Shown here: positions 8,559-17,183 of the stretch, in pieces
How positions within the stretch are numbered: position 1 is the stretch's first letter
How the letters are laid out: each line of letters begins with the position of its first letter
NCBI RefSeq assembly: GCF_003346775.1
Contig: NZ_CP031220.1
Location: 62,001 to 126,000 of the forward strand
DNA from: Malaciobacter mytili LMG 24559
GTDB taxonomy: Bacteria; Campylobacterota; Campylobacteria; Campylobacterales; Arcobacteraceae
DNA length: 64,000 nucleotides
Reading direction: 5' to 3'
The notes under the pieces: model-generated
The model's database searches: none
What the model was told of the DNA's origin: nothing
The model's input: only the letters and a program-made list of their open reading frames with translations
Program-made: the position numbers and the translations under genes

Positions 8559-8725
8559 TATTATTCCTTATTTTTTCCATAATTATATTTGTAAATAATA
8601 ATATAAGCTAACTAAAAAAATTTAGATTTACTATAAATTTATGTATAAATTTTTAATTTTGTTACAAAATAAGTTTATAGTTGAAATAAAAAAAATTAAA
8701 AGATTGCTTTATTTGGAGTTTTAGA

Positions 8726-8751
8726 AAGTACCACCAAAAATGGTGGTACTT
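8726..8751 (-). terminator. strong hairpin after the OMP gene
   Basis: An 11-bp perfect stem (AAGTACCACCA paired with TGGTGGTACTT) with an AAAA loop, four bases beyond the stop of the beta-barrel gene. On the minus strand it is followed by a short, imperfect U-rich run, so it is a plausible but not ideal rho-independent terminator. Confidence 0.6.
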
Positions 8752-8754
8752 CAT

Positions 8755-9351
8755 TTAGAATTTGTAGATAAATGAGAAAGAAAGATTTTTTACATCACCT
8801 TCATCATCTAAATAGTATTTATCATACCCTACTCTTGTATAAATATTTTCTGTGAATTTTGATTCAATACCTAAACCAACTAATTTGTCTGTTCCAGTTG
8901 CTTTTGAGTATACTGAACCAAGTGTTGTATTCAGTTTTAATTCCTTAGAATATCTATGCATACCCAATTTAATAAATGGTGTAAAATAGTTATGAATTGG
9001 AGCTTTTCCTATAAGTTCTAAAGATATTGATTTAGTTTCTACTTTAATATCCCCATCAACAAATGATGTAAGAGGTTCATTTTTTAACTTAAATGTACTT
9101 CCAGGTTTAAAATCAAGTGTTGCATCACCAAATTTTGTATATGTTGTTTGTACTGCAAAGTATTTATTAATATTATATCCTAAAGTTACCCCATAACTTG
9201 TATCTTTTTCATCTAAACTTGCATTTTGTACATTCTCAATTTGTGTATCAACTTTACTTTGCCCTAGGTTTAAACCCATATAAAAATCACTCGCAAATGC
9301 TCCTGATGTAAGTATAGTTGCTGTTGCAATTGAACCAACTAATTTTTTCAT
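8755..9351 (-). CDS. outer-membrane beta-barrel protein
   Basis: 198 aa with a clear Sec signal peptide (cleavage after GAFA, about residue 20). It continues as alternating amphipathic strands typical of an eight-stranded barrel and ends in FIYKF with a terminal Phe, the signature recognised by the BAM insertion machine. The style is that of opacity/OmpA-like surface proteins. AAGGAG precedes the ATG, an extended -10 promoter lies upstream and a strong hairpin downstream, so it is a single-gene unit. It sits directly after the traN end. Possible roles are surface exclusion, adhesion or phage-receptor masking, but none is shown by the sequence. Confidence 0.75.
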   Translation of the reverse strand: MKKLVGSIATATILTSGAFASDFYMGLNLGQSKVDTQIENVQNASLDEKDTSYGVTLGYNINKYFAVQTTYTKFGDATLDFKPGSTFKLKNEPLTSFVDGDIKVETKSISLELIGKAPIHNYFTPFIKLGMHRYSKELKLNTTLGSVYSKATGTDKLVGLGIESKFTENIYTRVGYDKYYLDDEGDVKNLSFSFIYKF

Positions 9352-9384
9352 TTTTTATATCTCCTTAAATATTAATGAAATTGT

Positions 9385-9393
9385 ATTATAGCA
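9385..9393 (-). promoter_or_regulatory. extended -10 promoter of the OMP gene
   Basis: On the minus strand the sequence reads TGCTATAAT, an extended -10 element, about 35 bases before the start codon of the beta-barrel gene. No clear -35 is seen, as is usual for Campylobacterota promoters. Confidence 0.55.
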
Positions 9394-9417
9394 TATAAAT
9401 AACATTTATTAAACAAA

Positions 9418-9443
9418 ATGGATTAATTATATTATTAATCCAT
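9418..9443 (-). terminator. rho-independent terminator of the distal tra operon
   Basis: On the minus strand a 10-bp perfect stem (ATGGATTAAT with ATTAATCCAT) and a 6-base loop are followed by TTTTGTTT. The stem overlaps the last codons and stop of the TraN-like gene. It marks the end of the long minus-strand transfer operon. Confidence 0.7.
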
Positions 9444-12400
9444 CCCTTTTTCTATTGCCATACTATTTATAACTTGTTCAGTCAAACCTGAAATATCTAT
9501 TCCCTTTGAAGCTTGTCTAAACAGAGTTTGCTGAAATTCTGAATATTTACTTGTAGGAAAACATTTATTTATATATGGATCTTGATTTGGACCACACTCT
9601 TGAAAACTAATGTTTTGTAAATCATTAATCGTTATTCCTGCACAATCTTGCCATTTAACTTCAGGTGATGTTCCTGCAGGATATAATTGTTCTTTTAATC
9701 CTTCTGCAAATATTTTTGTTGTGATTTGGTCGAAGCAACAATAATCATACCCTTTTCTAACACAACCAAACCAGGAACTTTTTTCATCACAATAACTACG
9801 GGTTTGAATACATTGATCGAAATTTAAGAATTTATATGTTTTGTAATGTAACATATCCCATTGCATTGCATCCATTTCATTTTTACAAGTATTAACACTT
9901 GCAAAAACATTTGTAAATAAATCAGTAATAATAGTCAATACAAATCCACAAGGAGGACAATAGTAGCTTATAATCATTTTTACAAGCATTAATGCAACAT
10001 CACCTGCTCCCATACCACCACCATCTTCATCTTTCTTATTGTTTTCATATGAAATGTGTTCACTTGCTTGAAATGTTTTAGTTCCCATACATACTGCATT
10101 TGCTGCTTTTAAATAAGCATCTGGAGAAATTGCAACTACATCAACTAAAATTGTACTCATTTGTGTAGGAGAAGTTAAACTATTTACTGAATTATCAATC
10201 ATGTAATGGCTCATTACATAATTTTCACTTGTTACAGTGGAAATAGCTGCTAATTGCATAGGAGTTAATCTTAATACATGTTCCCAAGGCATCATTAATT
10301 CTTTACTTGGATCTGATGAAGAACTCCATCCTACTAAATTTGGTAAACTTGCTCCTATTGAAGCCATACAAGCATTATAGTTTTGTGTTTCTGTTGTAAC
10401 ATTTGTTCCTGCATAACCACCCATTAATCTTTCAGCTAATTTATATTCCGCTTCACTAGGAGCTGCTAAAGTAATTGCTGCTTGTGCACCAAATTTTATT
10501 AAATCACCTTGCGTAATATTAATAAATGATGATTTATCACCTATTACAGATTTGTCCCATTCAAGTTCTATACCTTTTAATAACTCTTTTGCTTGTTCTG
10601 TTAAAGATTTTTTTTCAGCAACTTGTTTTATAATATTTTTATTTAATTCTCTTTGAGCTTCTAAATTTTCACTTGCAGGGGTATTTATATCAGGCATTTT
10701 AGATACATTATTTATATCCATTCCTAATTTCTCTTTAATTGTATCTAGTAAACTTGTAGATCCACCCGAATTTGTTGTATCTTTTATTTTATCTAGCCCT
10801 TTTCCTATATCATTTACGGTATTATCAACATTACTCGGTATTCCTTGTAGTGATTCTGATGTACCACTAATATTACCTGCTCCATCCGTAAATAAACCAC
10901 CTACTGAATCTTTTATTCCTGCATATGCACTATCTATTTTTGAAGAAATTGCATATTTGAAAGCCTCCCACTGTTTAGCAATAGAACTCATATTATTATA
11001 AACATTTGAGAGTGCTTGTGCTGCTGCATCTGCTGCTGCTTGTGCTGCATTTGCCGCTGTTTGCAATGCTGCTAATTCTGCTCCAGTAACACCTGCATCT
11101 GTCGCTGCTTTTAAGGCTTCTTGTGCTTTTGCAGCTTTTTCTCCAGTTTCATTTGCTGTTTGTCCTGCTTTATCAAGATCAGCTCCTCCAGACATATAAT
11201 TCCAAGAAGAGTAAGCTTGCATTGCATAACTTACAATAGTCATTGGATCAGATAAATATGAAAAATCCCATTTTTTACCTTTAACACAAGTACCTTTCCA
11301 TCCAGACCATATATGTTGAGTTCCTACTTCTAACATATTAGCACTTGTCATTGCATCTTCAAAAGCTTTTGTAAAGTCTTTTGTTTCATATCCTACACCC
11401 ATTATATTAAAGTCAACTTCACCTTCAGTTGTTACTGATGCGTACTTTGCACATCCAGTTTCTATATCAACTCTTTTGTCACATCTATATACTAAATCTT
11501 TTCTTGTACTTACTGTTTTACCTGTATGGTCTGTTATTTTATGTGTCTCATTTTCACTTATCTTTACACATTGATTATCTGTATAACTTGTACAACTATT
11601 TTGTGAATAACAAGCAGAGTTACAATTTAATTCATTACTAAAAAAGTTCCCTTCTAAATCACCTCCTATATTTTGACCACCCTTACTACTACAAGTCCAT
11701 CCTTGCTTTTCTTCATCATTTATTGTTCTTGTTTCAGTCGTACATACTTTATAGTCTCTACAATTATTTTGACATAACTCTTCATTCTGCCATTGTTGTA
11801 CACCATCTAAGTTATCTACAAGTCCATCTTGATATTCTTGCCATTTTTGATTCGTATTACATATATATGTTAACTCTCCATTACCACCTATTGGTACTTG
11901 ATTATAATCACCATAGCATCTATATTTTCTATGCTCATAAACTTTTAGTTTTGAAATAAATACTCTATTAGGATATGGGAGAGGATAGACTAATTTAATT
12001 GGTACTATTGAACCCGTTATTAAATCTTTAATTACAACCTTTTCTACTGCATTATCTATTACATAGTCATCATTAGGGCTTTGTGAAGTTTGACCTGTTT
12101 TAGAGTGCCTTCCACCAAAAACTCCTCCACCCCATTCTACCCAATCATCTGTTCTATTCGCTTTTAACTCTAAAGTTCCATCTTCTTTTTCTATATCTTC
12201 TTCAATACCAGGTGCTAATTTCATTTTTTTACCAAGTAGCAGTTGTTTTGCCTTTGTATATGATAAACTAGAAAAATCTGATAACTCTAAAGTCTCTTTT
12301 GCCATTAGTTGATAATGTTTATTATAAAAATATAACTCAAACGAACCTGCATAAGGAAACATCAAAGAAAAAGTAGATGTAGTATTATCCCATGTTCGCA

Positions 12401-14165
12401 AATAAATTCCTCCATTATCAATGTCCACAGGATAATATGGAAAATGACTTTGTGCAGTATCAGGTGCAACATGAACATTATCAATTTTTACAACTGTACT
12501 TCGATAATGGTTTCTTCCAACTGAAAATGGTGTGCCATTAACATACTCTTGTTCTGAGTTTTGTTGTACACTTACAATATCTGTTGAGTTAATTTCTACA
12601 TGTTGATTAAATGAATATGAACCATCATTTCTTAAACAACTTAATGGAGTACCATTATATAATTTTGTTGCTGTACCACCTTTTACAATTTCACCACAAT
12701 AATAAATATCATTTGCTTTTTCAATAGTAATTTCTTTTGCTAATTCTTTTGTATAACCTTTTTCTTCTAAACATTTTTTTAATTCTTCTGCTTTAAAAAC
12801 ATTTGCACTTATTGAACAATTAAAATAATCAGTCAATTCATTATCTGTAATGTTATAAGATTTTTTACTTAAACAAGTATTCATATTTGCTTTTTGAGAA
12901 GGACTTGGTCCCGCATGTTGCATATTACAATATATTTTATAGTGTGTCCCATCAACTGCGTGCTTTAATACATAAATATCATCATCTAAATATCCATTAC
13001 CCACAATATGTACTGTTAATTTTGTATCCCTTGAATCTTCAACTTTGTTTATTCTGATGCAATCAGGATTTGCAGAATATTCATCGGGTTCACCAGATAA
13101 TACATCTACTTCATAATCTGTATAACTTCTATCTTGACTTAATTCTTTAACTTCTGATGTAATTTGTGTAGAATAAATTGGCTCTTCACAAATTAGTTTA
13201 GTTTTTTTAAAGTTATTTACTTTACAAGTCACTTTTGTTTCATCTGCACAAGTTCCAATATACCCTGTTATATTACCTTCTACATCAAAGACTGGTTTAT
13301 CTTCATCACAATAAATATATTCTCCATCTATCTTATTACTATTTTCATCTATTGAATCAGGTTTACACTCATATGGATATACGATATGTTGTTCTTCTAA
13401 TATACATTCATCTTTCCCCATTATTGGAGAACTAGGACAATTAAATTGATGTGTTACTAATTCTGCTTTTGTATCTTCCTCTTTTATTAAACCTTTATCA
13501 AATATTGCACCCTTTAATTCAGTTTCTTCTCCTGTTACACTATCTACTCTCTCACAATTTTTTATTAAATTTTCCCCACAATTGTTTACAAAACATTGTG
13601 ATTGTTTTGGATTGTCCCAACAAGTACCACCTGCTAATCTATCATAATAAGAAGTACAAGTTACTTTTCCTCCTTCATAGATTTTACCCCATTTATATTC
13701 CTTGCAAGTTTTATATATAATAGGAGGTCTTGAAATTTTTCTCAAATCTTTTACAAAAGTATTTAAGTTCTCTGAAGCTAACTTATTATTTTTTGCATAT
13801 TCCCTTTCTATCCTCCAATATGCCAAACAAATAGTAATATCATTTGGAGTTCCCATATCTTCTTTTCTAAAAACTTTACAATCTTCTCCTTTTGGATCAA
13901 CAATGCCATAACCAACAAATAGTTTTTTATCTTTTAAGTTTGATACATCAATATCATCAAATATTTTCAATGAAATTTCATCAGGCAAAACATCAAAATA
14001 TTTAAAATATTTTAAATTTGATGGCTCTCCTGAATTTGTTGTATTTGTTGTATCAAAAAACCAGGCTTTCCTTTCTTCTGTTGTTGGATTTGTTTGTGTT
14101 GTTGTATCTTCTGAATACATTATTGATAATAACAATAATATTAATAGCAAATATCTATTAATCAT
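9435..14165 (-). CDS. traN: giant TraN-like mating-pair stabilisation protein
   Basis: 1576 aa against about 600 in F TraN. It has a signal peptide at 1-19 and is Cys-rich throughout, implying a heavily disulphide-bonded outer-membrane or surface protein. The C-terminal 150 residues carry the TraN signature: SSWFGCVRKGYDYCCFDQ, then a conserved DC-GIT segment. Residues about 555-735 contain a beta-rich block with PYPLPYPNR that is shared with the Tat-exported protein at 1668-2552. Around residues 1000-1065 there is an Ala-rich, coiled-coil-like linker. In F systems TraN binds recipient outer-membrane proteins and sets recipient specificity. The extra 900 residues may do this for a different host range. 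It is the last gene of the operon, with a terminator over its stop. Confidence 0.85.
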   Translation of the reverse strand: MINRYLLLILLLLSIMYSEDTTTQTNPTTEERKAWFFDTTNTTNSGEPSNLKYFKYFDVLPDEISLKIFDDIDVSNLKDKKLFVGYGIVDPKGEDCKVFRKEDMGTPNDITICLAYWRIEREYAKNNKLASENLNTFVKDLRKISRPPIIYKTCKEYKWGKIYEGGKVTCTSYYDRLAGGTCWDNPKQSQCFVNNCGENLIKNCERVDSVTGEETELKGAIFDKGLIKEEDTKAELVTHQFNCPSSPIMGKDECILEEQHIVYPYECKPDSIDENSNKIDGEYIYCDEDKPVFDVEGNITGYIGTCADETKVTCKVNNFKKTKLICEEPIYSTQITSEVKELSQDRSYTDYEVDVLSGEPDEYSANPDCIRINKVEDSRDTKLTVHIVGNGYLDDDIYVLKHAVDGTHYKIYCNMQHAGPSPSQKANMNTCLSKKSYNITDNELTDYFNCSISANVFKAEELKKCLEEKGYTKELAKEITIEKANDIYYCGEIVKGGTATKLYNGTPLSCLRNDGSYSFNQHVEINSTDIVSVQQNSEQEYVNGTPFSVGRNHYRSTVVKIDNVHVAPDTAQSHFPYYPVDIDNGGIYLRTWDNTTSTFSLMFPYAGSFELYFYNKHYQLMAKETLELSDFSSLSYTKAKQLLLGKKMKLAPGIEEDIEKEDGTLELKANRTDDWVEWGGGVFGGRHSKTGQTSQSPNDDYVIDNAVEKVVIKDLITGSIVPIKLVYPLPYPNRVFISKLKVYEHRKYRCYGDYNQVPIGGNGELTYICNTNQKWQEYQDGLVDNLDGVQQWQNEELCQNNCRDYKVCTTETRTINDEEKQGWTCSSKGGQNIGGDLEGNFFSNELNCNSACYSQNSCTSYTDNQCVKISENETHKITDHTGKTVSTRKDLVYRCDKRVDIETGCAKYASVTTEGEVDFNIMGVGYETKDFTKAFEDAMTSANMLEVGTQHIWSGWKGTCVKGKKWDFSYLSDPMTIVSYAMQAYSSWNYMSGGADLDKAGQTANETGEKAAKAQEALKAATDAGVTGAELAALQTAANAAQAAADAAAQALSNVYNNMSSIAKQWEAFKYAISSKIDSAYAGIKDSVGGLFTDGAGNISGTSESLQGIPSNVDNTVNDIGKGLDKIKDTTNSGGSTSLLDTIKEKLGMDINNVSKMPDINTPASENLEAQRELNKNIIKQVAEKKSLTEQAKELLKGIELEWDKSVIGDKSSFINITQGDLIKFGAQAAITLAAPSEAEYKLAERLMGGYAGTNVTTETQNYNACMASIGASLPNLVGWSSSSDPSKELMMPWEHVLRLTPMQLAAISTVTSENYVMSHYMIDNSVNSLTSPTQMSTILVDVVAISPDAYLKAANAVCMGTKTFQASEHISYENNKKDEDGGGMGAGDVALMLVKMIISYYCPPCGFVLTIITDLFTNVFASVNTCKNEMDAMQWDMLHYKTYKFLNFDQCIQTRSYCDEKSSWFGCVRKGYDYCCFDQITTKIFAEGLKEQLYPAGTSPEVKWQDCAGITINDLQNISFQECGPNQDPYINKCFPTSKYSEFQQTLFRQASKGIDISGLTEQVINSMAIEKGMD

Positions 14166-14175
14166 CTTTATTCCC

Positions 14176-14772
14176 TTATATTTTGATGATGAGGTATATT
14201 ACACCACATATAAAAATAGTCCATATTATTAAACTTCCTCCTTTTAATGATAATTTAAAATCTGTTATTGATGGTATTGAATTTACTACTAAGGTTACTA
14301 ATAAAAAAATATATATTAAATGAGTAAAAAAATACATTTTGAAATAAATTAAATAATATGTATAAAAATATAAATATACATAATAACTTAATATAAGTAG
14401 TACTAACGGAGCCATTGCAATTAAAGCACTATTAAACCAATTTAAATCTTCATTATTTATATCTACACTTCCTAAACAATAATATTTCTTTTTATCTATT
14501 ACTACTCTTTTAGGAATTATGGTAAAACCTTTTGGTTTCTTTAATATTAATATTATTGCTGCAATATAATGTGCAAGTTCATGAAAAAAAGTACCAATTA
14601 AATATACAAATGAAGTAACATACATACTCTGATTACTTTTTGCTTTTATTGACATTACAAGTATTGTTAATAAAATATATACATAAAACTCTGAGCCATT
14701 CATTATTTTTAGTAAATATGTATCTAACTCTAAATAATAAGTTAATATGGAATTTAAATACTCATATATCAC
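14176..14772 (-). CDS. membrane metalloprotease, M50-like
   Basis: 198 aa, about five hydrophobic helices, with a zinc-protease motif HELAH (H64-E65-x-x-H68) in the second helix. A later helix contains LNWFNSALIAMAPLV, where site-2-type proteases place a third zinc ligand and a proline-containing segment, although the usual DG motif is not evident. The start is GTG at 14772, two bases after the upstream stop, and the ATG nearby is out of frame. It lies between two Cys-rich secreted mating proteins, so the likely role is intramembrane processing of a transfer or envelope protein. This gene is not part of the standard F transfer set. Confidence 0.6.
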   Translation of the reverse strand: MIYEYLNSILTYYLELDTYLLKIMNGSEFYVYILLTILVMSIKAKSNQSMYVTSFVYLIGTFFHELAHYIAAIILILKKPKGFTIIPKRVVIDKKKYYCLGSVDINNEDLNWFNSALIAMAPLVLLILSYYVYLYFYTYYLIYFKMYFFTHLIYIFLLVTLVVNSIPSITDFKLSLKGGSLIIWTIFICGVIYLIIKI

Positions 14773-14775
14773 TTA

Positions 14776-17025
14776 TTACTCTTTCACACAATTATTATTA
14801 GCATCTAAAAAAGTACCATTAGGACATTCATCAATATAGCACTTTCCATCTTTTTCATATACTCTTGGATCTTGTGGGCAACTTGATTCCCCTATACAAT
14901 AACTTATTTTGTCATTTAATGCTAAATCACAAAATTGTGAAGTACAAGGCATCCTTCCTTCTTCGCAATTATCTAATGAACATTGATATTGTCCGCTACC
15001 ATTTAAACTACAAACTCCAGTCCCATTTGGGCATCTATGTACTAATCTCCTACAAACATTGTTTTGTTTTGTAAATGATGTACATTTTCCAGTTTCATCT
15101 ACTACACATCCTGGATTTTCATTAGCCGTCTGAAGTTCCCAATTATTACCAAATTGATTTACCTCATCTTTACAATCGTATGTATAATAATAGTATTCTT
15201 GATCTAATTCTGAAGTATTCAGCTTTTTACAATTTGTCCCATTATCTTCATACCCTTCTGGGCAAGTAATTTCTTGCTTCTCACATATTGTTCCTTTTAA
15301 TGTCCCTCCATTTGGACAAGTATATGCCCCTCCATTTATTCTACAAGTAAATGTGTACGTCTGTGAAATAGGACCATCTCCATTCCAGTTACATCTCTTT
15401 AAAGATGAATATGTTTTAGAACCAAAAGAACCAGCTCCTACTGTATTATTTGTACATTCGTTTGTAAAAGCAAATGAACTACAATATCCAAGAGTAGGTG
15501 TTCCATACCAATATTGCCATAATCCTGGATATCCCCCATACCATTGCCCATAATATTGGTATACTGCATTATACGAAGTTGTGGTTGTTACTTTATCAAC
15601 ATAGTCCCAATTTTCACATTTGTAAGTATTTTCATTTAATACTTTCCCATTTGCACAAGTAATTACATCTATTTTTGTAGCTATTCCATCATCATATTCA
15701 TAATCTGAATTACAAGGTATTGGAGTACAAGCATCCCCACTTCTACTTATAGCTTCTATTGGATGAAATTCATATGGCATAATATATGTATTTGAAGTTG
15801 TTCTTCCATTGCAAGTTCCATATCCACATTTACTATCATTATTACAAACAAATGGTGAACATTGCCATTTGTTATCTACATATGCACAAGGTCTATCTTT
15901 ATCAGAAACACAAGTAAATTTTTCTCGTTTACAATTATTTGCAGGTGGAGTTGAAGAATTACAAGGTGAAGCTAGCTCTGTATTTACTATAGTATTATCT
16001 GTATCAACTTTATTACAATCTCCCCCTTTATTTTGTGGAATATAATTGTAGTTTTGATTACTTGATAAATCAGAACATATATAATCATAAAAAGTGTAAG
16101 AAATTTCCTTTTTACACTCTCCTTTACTTACTTCCGTTCCAGTTGTTTCTAAATATCCTGCTGGACATTCTTTAATTGTTTCTGATTTTTTTATATTTTT
16201 ATAAAATTCTAATCCTTGATCATTACATTGTGATTTACTTACACAGTCTCCATATAATTTATTATTTAAAATTCTAATAGAATTACCATTTTCTGTAATA
16301 TTCATACTTCCTTTGATAATTACATCAGAATCAAAAATTATATAATCTCTTCCTCCACTCCATTTTAATATATTTCCCTCTCCATAAACTAAACCTTTTG
16401 TTAATCTCATACCAGTTGCTTTTAAAGCATAATAATAATAACCACCCTTTGAATATCCTCCCTTAAATATTGCTTCATCAAAACCTACATTTACAAAAGA
16501 AGAAGAACACCTGTAAAGATCTCCTCCTTTTGCAGAATAACAACTATAAAATGCTGCTACATTTCCATTAATATAGGGGTATATAAATACTTGATTATCT
16601 CTATTAGTAGTGTAACTTAACTTACTAGACGCAGATAATACTAATCTCTTTGTAATTGATGTAGTAATTGTTTTCTCAATTTTATTAGTATAATCAACAG
16701 TTGTAGAAGTATGTAACTGACTAAATCCATCTTCAACATCCCACTCTTGAGAACATTCAGATAATGCTTCCTCACAATATTCATTATTAAAGCTATCTTT
16801 ATAACAATTACCTACTAAGAACTCTCTTGGTATCAATTGTTGTGAAGCTTCAACTTCTAATGAAACCTTATCTACAATAGTTCCAGTATTAAATGTTGGA
16901 CTATTATTAATACTTTCAAATGTAAAATCTACTATTGTGCTATTAGGTTTTAATAATTCTTTATTTGCAGCAAATAAAGGTATTAGTACCAAAAAGCTTA
17001 GAAGAAGAAATATTTTTTTATACAT
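14776..17025 (-). CDS. large Cys-rich secreted protein, possibly mating-pair related
   Basis: 749 aa with a signal peptide (cleaved near LFAA, residue 20) and more than 50 Cys. The second half has repeated units of the form CP-G-x-x-x-x-G-x-x-C, as in CPEGYEDNGTNCKK and CPNGTFLDANNNC, similar to EGF- or TIL-like knots. The first third is beta-rich with few Cys. No membrane anchor is visible. Its position between two other Cys-rich secreted proteins at the distal end of the tra operon, together with the operon's DsbC-like isomerase, suggests a surface complex for mating-pair contact. The specific function is unknown. A 158-base gap with a hairpin separates it from the following gene at 17184. 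Confidence 0.55.
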   Translation of the reverse strand: MYKKIFLLLSFLVLIPLFAANKELLKPNSTIVDFTFESINNSPTFNTGTIVDKVSLEVEASQQLIPREFLVGNCYKDSFNNEYCEEALSECSQEWDVEDGFSQLHTSTTVDYTNKIEKTITTSITKRLVLSASSKLSYTTNRDNQVFIYPYINGNVAAFYSCYSAKGGDLYRCSSSFVNVGFDEAIFKGGYSKGGYYYYALKATGMRLTKGLVYGEGNILKWSGGRDYIIFDSDVIIKGSMNITENGNSIRILNNKLYGDCVSKSQCNDQGLEFYKNIKKSETIKECPAGYLETTGTEVSKGECKKEISYTFYDYICSDLSSNQNYNYIPQNKGGDCNKVDTDNTIVNTELASPCNSSTPPANNCKREKFTCVSDKDRPCAYVDNKWQCSPFVCNNDSKCGYGTCNGRTTSNTYIMPYEFHPIEAISRSGDACTPIPCNSDYEYDDGIATKIDVITCANGKVLNENTYKCENWDYVDKVTTTTSYNAVYQYYGQWYGGYPGLWQYWYGTPTLGYCSSFAFTNECTNNTVGAGSFGSKTYSSLKRCNWNGDGPISQTYTFTCRINGGAYTCPNGGTLKGTICEKQEITCPEGYEDNGTNCKKLNTSELDQEYYYYTYDCKDEVNQFGNNWELQTANENPGCVVDETGKCTSFTKQNNVCRRLVHRCPNGTGVCSLNGSGQYQCSLDNCEEGRMPCTSQFCDLALNDKISYCIGESSCPQDPRVYEKDGKCYIDECPNGTFLDANNNCVKE

Positions 17026-17158
17026 GTAAATACCCCTATGAAAATATTAAAATTCATTTTTATATTAATTATATTATTTTAATTATAAAATATCACATAA
17101 GTATTATTATTTTATTTTAGATAGTATTAAAAGATTTATTTAAATGAAATGAAAAGGC

Positions 17159-17177
17159 TACTACAATTAATGTAGTA
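17159..17177 (-). terminator. weak terminator hairpin after the 778-aa gene
   Basis: TACTACA and TGTAGTA pair around ATTAA, followed on the minus strand by a U-rich stretch (CCTTTTCATTTCATTT). It lies just after the stop of the 778-aa gene and probably ends or attenuates transcription before the Cys-rich gene. Confidence 0.5.
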
Positions 17178-17183
17178 AAACCT

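Noticed and set aside
11429-11959. Two plus-strand frames opposite traN
   Set aside because: Leu/Tyr/His-rich shadows of Cys/Asn-rich coding sequence.
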